Part shown: positions 61,058 to 64,000 of the stretch, in pieces
Layout of the letters: each line of letters begins with the position of its first letter
Position numbering within the stretch: position 1 is the first letter of the stretch
DNA from: an uncultured Bacteroidales bacterium
Lineage (GTDB): Bacteria > Bacteroidota > Bacteroidia > Bacteroidales > Muribaculaceae
Length of the DNA: 64,000 nt
Reading direction: 5' to 3'
NCBI GenBank assembly: GCA_902774055.1
Contig: CACYGX010000010.1
Span: 1-64,000, forward strand
Program-made: the position numbers and the translations under genes
The notes under the pieces: model-generated
The model's input: the letters and a program-made list of their open reading frames with translations, nothing else
The model's database searches: none
Told to the model about the DNA's origin: nothing

Positions 61058-61678
61058 TTATTGCTCGATATCCGTTATGCTGTCATCAACTGCCTGAGGC
61101 TGACTGTCAGAGGTCGGGACAACGGAGGTTTGAGTCACAGCACGACGCACACGGCGTTCAGCAAGATACTCCTGCAGACTAGTGATGTTAAACAGTAGCA
61201 GGCAGATACCCGTGACCAGCACTACAGCCGAGTCGCTGTCACGCAGCGCCGGCAACAAGAGCGACAGCAGGCCGCACAGGACCACAACAATCGGGAGAAC
61301 ATGATACCATCCCTTGATATTCAAGCTCTTGCGCGACATCAGCAAAAAGATTACATGGAACAGTCCCAACACAACCAACAACACGCCCAAGAGCAGTTGC
61401 AGGATGCCTTCAAACATGTGGGCCTTGAGCATCATCACAACGCCAAAGCACAACCCACCCACAGCAGGCAAGACGCCGACATAGTCAGCACTGGTTCGGA
61501 CATCGGCATGACGCACGGCCACCATAATCAGATAAGCGACAGCTGGCAACAGGAACATCGCACCCATCACTCGGCAGCCCCACAATAAGATATTGGGCAC
61601 ACCGTGGAAGAGGATAAGAATGATGCCGGCCAGCAGCAAAATCACATTCGTCAGGAGGTTTACACTTACCTTTTTCAT
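61058..61678 (-). CDS. DUF308/HdeD-like membrane protein
   Basis: The 206-residue protein has six hydrophobic segments (for example LLTNVILLLAGIILILFHG, VMGAMFLLPAVAYLIMVAV, LPAVGGLCFGVVMML, LLLGVLLVVLGLFHVIFLLM, VLPIVVVLCGLLSLLLP) in three two-helix repeats, and a soluble tail rich in Ser, Gln and Asp. The pattern fits the DUF308/HdeD family of unknown function. It has a -7 element on the minus strand (TATTTTTG, 61721-61728). Confidence 0.7.
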   Translation of the reverse strand: MKKVSVNLLTNVILLLAGIILILFHGVPNILLWGCRVMGAMFLLPAVAYLIMVAVRHADVRTSADYVGVLPAVGGLCFGVVMMLKAHMFEGILQLLLGVLLVVLGLFHVIFLLMSRKSLNIKGWYHVLPIVVVLCGLLSLLLPALRDSDSAVVLVTGICLLLFNITSLQEYLAERRVRRAVTQTSVVPTSDSQPQAVDDSITDIEQ

Positions 61679-61772
61679 TAATTTTTGTAAGCAAAAAACA
61701 GGTTGTTAATATTTTTTCCACAAAAATATTTCAAAATCGCCTATTATCAAAAAAAAATTAGATAAAAAGATG

Positions 61773-61780
61773 TATCTTTG
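61773..61780 (+). promoter_or_regulatory. -7 element of the diacylglycerol kinase-like gene
   Basis: TATCTTTG ends 9 nt before the ATG at 61790, so the message would be nearly leaderless. Confidence 0.6.
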
Positions 61781-61789
61781 TAAGTGAAT

Positions 61790-62692
61790 ATGAAAAAACG
61801 CAGGCACATACTTGCTATCATCAATCCTGTGTCGGGAACCGGCAGCAAGGACAAGATTCCACGCCTCATCGACACAGTGGTGGACCACGAGCACAATGAC
61901 GTGAGCATCGTGATGAGCGAGTATGCTGGCCATGCCAGGGAAATCACCGCCCAGGCCGTCCAAGACGGCATTGATGTGGTGGTGGCCATCGGCGGCGACG
62001 GCACGGTCAACGAGGTGGGTTCTTCGCTGGTTGGGACCGACACGGCCCTTGCAATCGTGCCCTGCGGCTCGGGCAACGGCCTGGCTCGCCACCTGCGCAT
62101 ATCCATGAACGCCAGCCGCGCCCTGCAGGTGCTCAATCAAGGCGTGGTGGGCAAGTTTGATTACTGCAAGGTGAACGGCATGCCCTTCTTCTGCACCTGC
62201 GGCATGGGCTTTGACGCCGAGGTGAGTTACAAGTTCTCCAACGAGGGCACCCGCGGCTTTATCACCTATATCAAGACCGCCCTAGCCGAGTACATCAAGT
62301 ACAAGCCAAAACAGTACACCATCGACATCGATGGGCAGCAGATGCAGGAGAGAGCCTTTGTCGTCGCTTGCTGCAACGCGGCACAATATGGCAATAACGC
62401 CTACATTGCCCCGCGTGCGACCATGCAGGACGGCCTCATCGACGTCACGGTGATGCATCCTTTCAACATTGCCCAGACCCCCTTGATCGGTGCACGTCTG
62501 TTCCTTCGTCAGTTGGGACACGACCACCACGTGAGCATCTATAGAGGCAAGCGGGTGGTGATTGAGAGGGAACAAGACGACATCATGCATGTGGACGGTG
62601 ACCCGATGATGATGCCTGCCAGAGTGGAAATCGAGAACGTGAGCAAGGGCATTCACATCCTAGTGCCCCCAACCCTTCCCGATGATGTTTAA
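61790..62692 (+). CDS. Diacylglycerol kinase-like lipid kinase
   Basis: The 300-residue protein is of the DagK/LCB5/YegS catalytic fold, which phosphorylates diacylglycerol or similar lipids. Conserved parts are INPVSGTGSKDKIP (nucleotide loop), AIGGDGTVNEVGSSLVGTD and the PCGSGNGLARHLRIS segment, then DYCKVNGMPFFCTCGMGFDAEV and HVDGDP. The ATG at 61790 is chosen over a GTG at 61784. A very short leader follows from the promoter position. Its substrate cannot be told from sequence; recycling of diacylglycerol or a sphingolipid role are both possible in Bacteroidales. Confidence 0.88.
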   Translation: MKKRRHILAIINPVSGTGSKDKIPRLIDTVVDHEHNDVSIVMSEYAGHAREITAQAVQDGIDVVVAIGGDGTVNEVGSSLVGTDTALAIVPCGSGNGLARHLRISMNASRALQVLNQGVVGKFDYCKVNGMPFFCTCGMGFDAEVSYKFSNEGTRGFITYIKTALAEYIKYKPKQYTIDIDGQQMQERAFVVACCNAAQYGNNAYIAPRATMQDGLIDVTVMHPFNIAQTPLIGARLFLRQLGHDHHVSIYRGKRVVIEREQDDIMHVDGDPMMMPARVEIENVSKGIHILVPPTLPDDV

Positions 62693-62730
62693 TATCCAGA
62701 AACTAGAATAATAAAACTAAATACTACCTT

Positions 62731-64000
62731 ATGAGTTATCTAAAATTTGATAAAAACTTGATGATCAACTTAGAGCAGTCGCTGCCCAAGGAGATGTTGC
62801 GCACCAACCAGTCGGGTGCCTATCACTGCACCACCATCGTGGGATGCAACACCCGCAAACAGCACGGACTGCTGGTCATCCCTGTGCCCGAGCTCGACGA
62901 CAACAACCACGTGTTGCTGTCCTCGCTCGATGAGACCGTTATCCAGCATGGCGCGCCCTTTAACCTGGGCTTGCACCGCTACAAGGGAGATACTTACAGT
63001 CCAAACGGACACAAGTACATCCGCGAGTATGACTGTGAACGCGTGCCCACCACGACCTATCGTGTGGGAGGCGTCATCCTCAAGAAGGAGAAGATTTTCA
63101 TCACCCACGAGAACCGAATCCTGATTCGTTATACACTGGTCGATGCCCACTCGGCGACGACGTTGCAGTTCAGGCCCTTCCTGGCCTTCCGCAATGCCAA
63201 CGACCTGTGTGTCGAGAATGCTGTCGCCAGTCGTGACTACCAGGAAGTGGCCAACGGTATCGCCACCTGTATGTACAACGGTTATCCCACCCTGTACATG
63301 CAGCTGAACCACAAGCCCCGCTTCGTGTTTGACCCGCACTGGTACAAGAATATCGAGTACATCAAGGATCAGGAGCGTGGCATCCCCTACAGCGAAGATC
63401 TGTATGTCCCTGGCTACTTCGAGGTCGAAATCAAGAAGGGTGAGCCCCTGATCTTCTCGGCCGGTGTCGAGGAGGTGAACACCAGGACACTGACCAAGAT
63501 GTATGAGGACGAAATCAAGCCGCGCACGCCGCGCACGAGTTTCTACAACTGCATGAAGAACAGCGCCAAGCAGTTCTATATCACGAATAAGGAGGGTCAC
63601 TACCTGCTGGCAGGCTATCCCTGGTTCAAAATCCGCGCCCGCGACGAATTCATCGCATTGCCAGGCTGCACCTTGTCGGTACACCACCGCCAGGATTTTG
63701 AGCTCATTATGGACACCGCCCAGCGCGCGCTCAATGACTGGATGCGCGATGGCACCCTCGACAAGCATCTCGACGGCCTTGAGCTGCCCGATATCCCCTT
63801 GTGGGCCATCTGGGCTGTGCAGCGCTATGCCCATGACTTGAACGCCGAGGCTGCCCGTGAGCGCTACGGTCAACTGGTCAAGGACCTGATCAACTTCATA
63901 GCCGATGACCGCCACCCGAACCTCAAACTCGAGGACAACGGCCTGGTAGCCACCGACGGTACTAAACGTCCCGTCTCGTGGATGAACAGCACCCACCCCG
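62731..64000 (+). CDS. Glycogen debranching enzyme (amylo-alpha-1,6-glucosidase type), partial
   Basis: The frame starts MSYLKFDKNLMINLEQSLPK and runs off the right edge after 423 codons without a stop; the family has about 650. The N-terminal part (about 15-240: EMLRTNQSGAYHCTTIVGCN, TRKQHGLLVIPVP, LSSLDETV) is the GDE_N domain. The C-terminal (alpha/alpha)6 catalytic domain begins at about 270 and contains GYPWFKIRARDEFIALPGCT. These enzymes remove 1,6-branches during glycogen breakdown. It starts 38 nt after the kinase-like gene, so both may share a message; no promoter was found between them. Confidence 0.9.
   Translation, partial: MSYLKFDKNLMINLEQSLPKEMLRTNQSGAYHCTTIVGCNTRKQHGLLVIPVPELDDNNHVLLSSLDETVIQHGAPFNLGLHRYKGDTYSPNGHKYIREYDCERVPTTTYRVGGVILKKEKIFITHENRILIRYTLVDAHSATTLQFRPFLAFRNANDLCVENAVASRDYQEVANGIATCMYNGYPTLYMQLNHKPRFVFDPHWYKNIEYIKDQERGIPYSEDLYVPGYFEVEIKKGEPLIFSAGVEEVNTRTLTKMYEDEIKPRTPRTSFYNCMKNSAKQFYITNKEGHYLLAGYPWFKIRARDEFIALPGCTLSVHHRQDFELIMDTAQRALNDWMRDGTLDKHLDGLELPDIPLWAIWAVQRYAHDLNAEAARERYGQLVKDLINFIADDRHPNLKLEDNGLVATDGTKRPVSWMNSTHP

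Overview
The window looks like the chromosome of a moderately GC-rich gut-type Bacteroidales bacterium; family not determined, Muribaculaceae- or Prevotellaceae-like. The evidence is the recurrent Bacteroidetes -7 promoter motif TAnnTTTG, the absence of Shine-Dalgarno-type starts, an RprX/RprY-like two-component system, a six-gene Na+-NQR operon, ExbB-ExbD-ExbD-TonB, BspA-like and dockerin-tailed secreted proteins, and an EF-G2-type elongation factor. No rRNA, tRNA, CRISPR array or prophage was seen.

Layout. 1-4516: gdhA (partial, out-of-frame deletion), serC-serA, a small DIP1984-like gene. 4517-9761: a TonB energising cluster on the minus strand (exbB, two exbD, two tonB) with a structured repeat element between the tonB copies. 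10306-16243: nqrABCDEF on the plus strand. 16351-17990: flavodoxin-like lipoprotein, Skp/OmpH-like lipoprotein and a 55-aa membrane protein. 18216-24113 is the accessory part: a REP-type HUH transposase with a DprA/SLOG-like tail and a 21-nt palindrome both upstream and inside it; an ECF sigma factor fused through one membrane helix to a predicted outer-membrane beta-barrel; a dockerin-tailed secreted protein; and a radical-SAM/Gfo-Idh-MocA pair preceded by a terminator hairpin that abuts the start codon. 24356-26279: pepD (broken) and a DUF3127 protein.

26374-36580 (minus) is an envelope and repair block: AlbA_2-type protein, SGNH hydrolase, PHP phosphatase, mutL, OstA/LptD-N-like protein, SurA-like and PpiC-type isomerases. 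36763-42617 (minus): recQ, clpX, clpP, tig. 43150-48212 (minus): BspA-like LRR/Ig-like/dockerin surface protein, an ECF sigma factor and a four-gene membrane cluster (hypothetical, holin-like, two YtxH). 48463-55440: uvrA, an AlkD-like protein, hemW and the EF-G2 gene. 55576-63999: lipoprotein, rprX-rprY, plsC-like acyltransferase, CpsB-like phosphatase, rpmE (type B), DUF308-like protein, diacylglycerol kinase-like protein and a glycogen debranching enzyme that runs off the right edge.

How the parts connect. NQR generates a sodium-motive force and ExbBD/TonB couples inner-membrane energy to outer-membrane transport. SurA, PpiC, Skp and OstA serve outer-membrane biogenesis. ClpXP, trigger factor and EF-G2 serve protein synthesis and quality control. 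The strongest candidate for something unusual is the sigma-TM-barrel fusion at 19373-21019. Several conserved genes (gdhA, pepD, the sigma fusion, possibly EF-G2) carry small deletions relative to family norms, which may be real or may be an assembly artefact; raw reads would decide.
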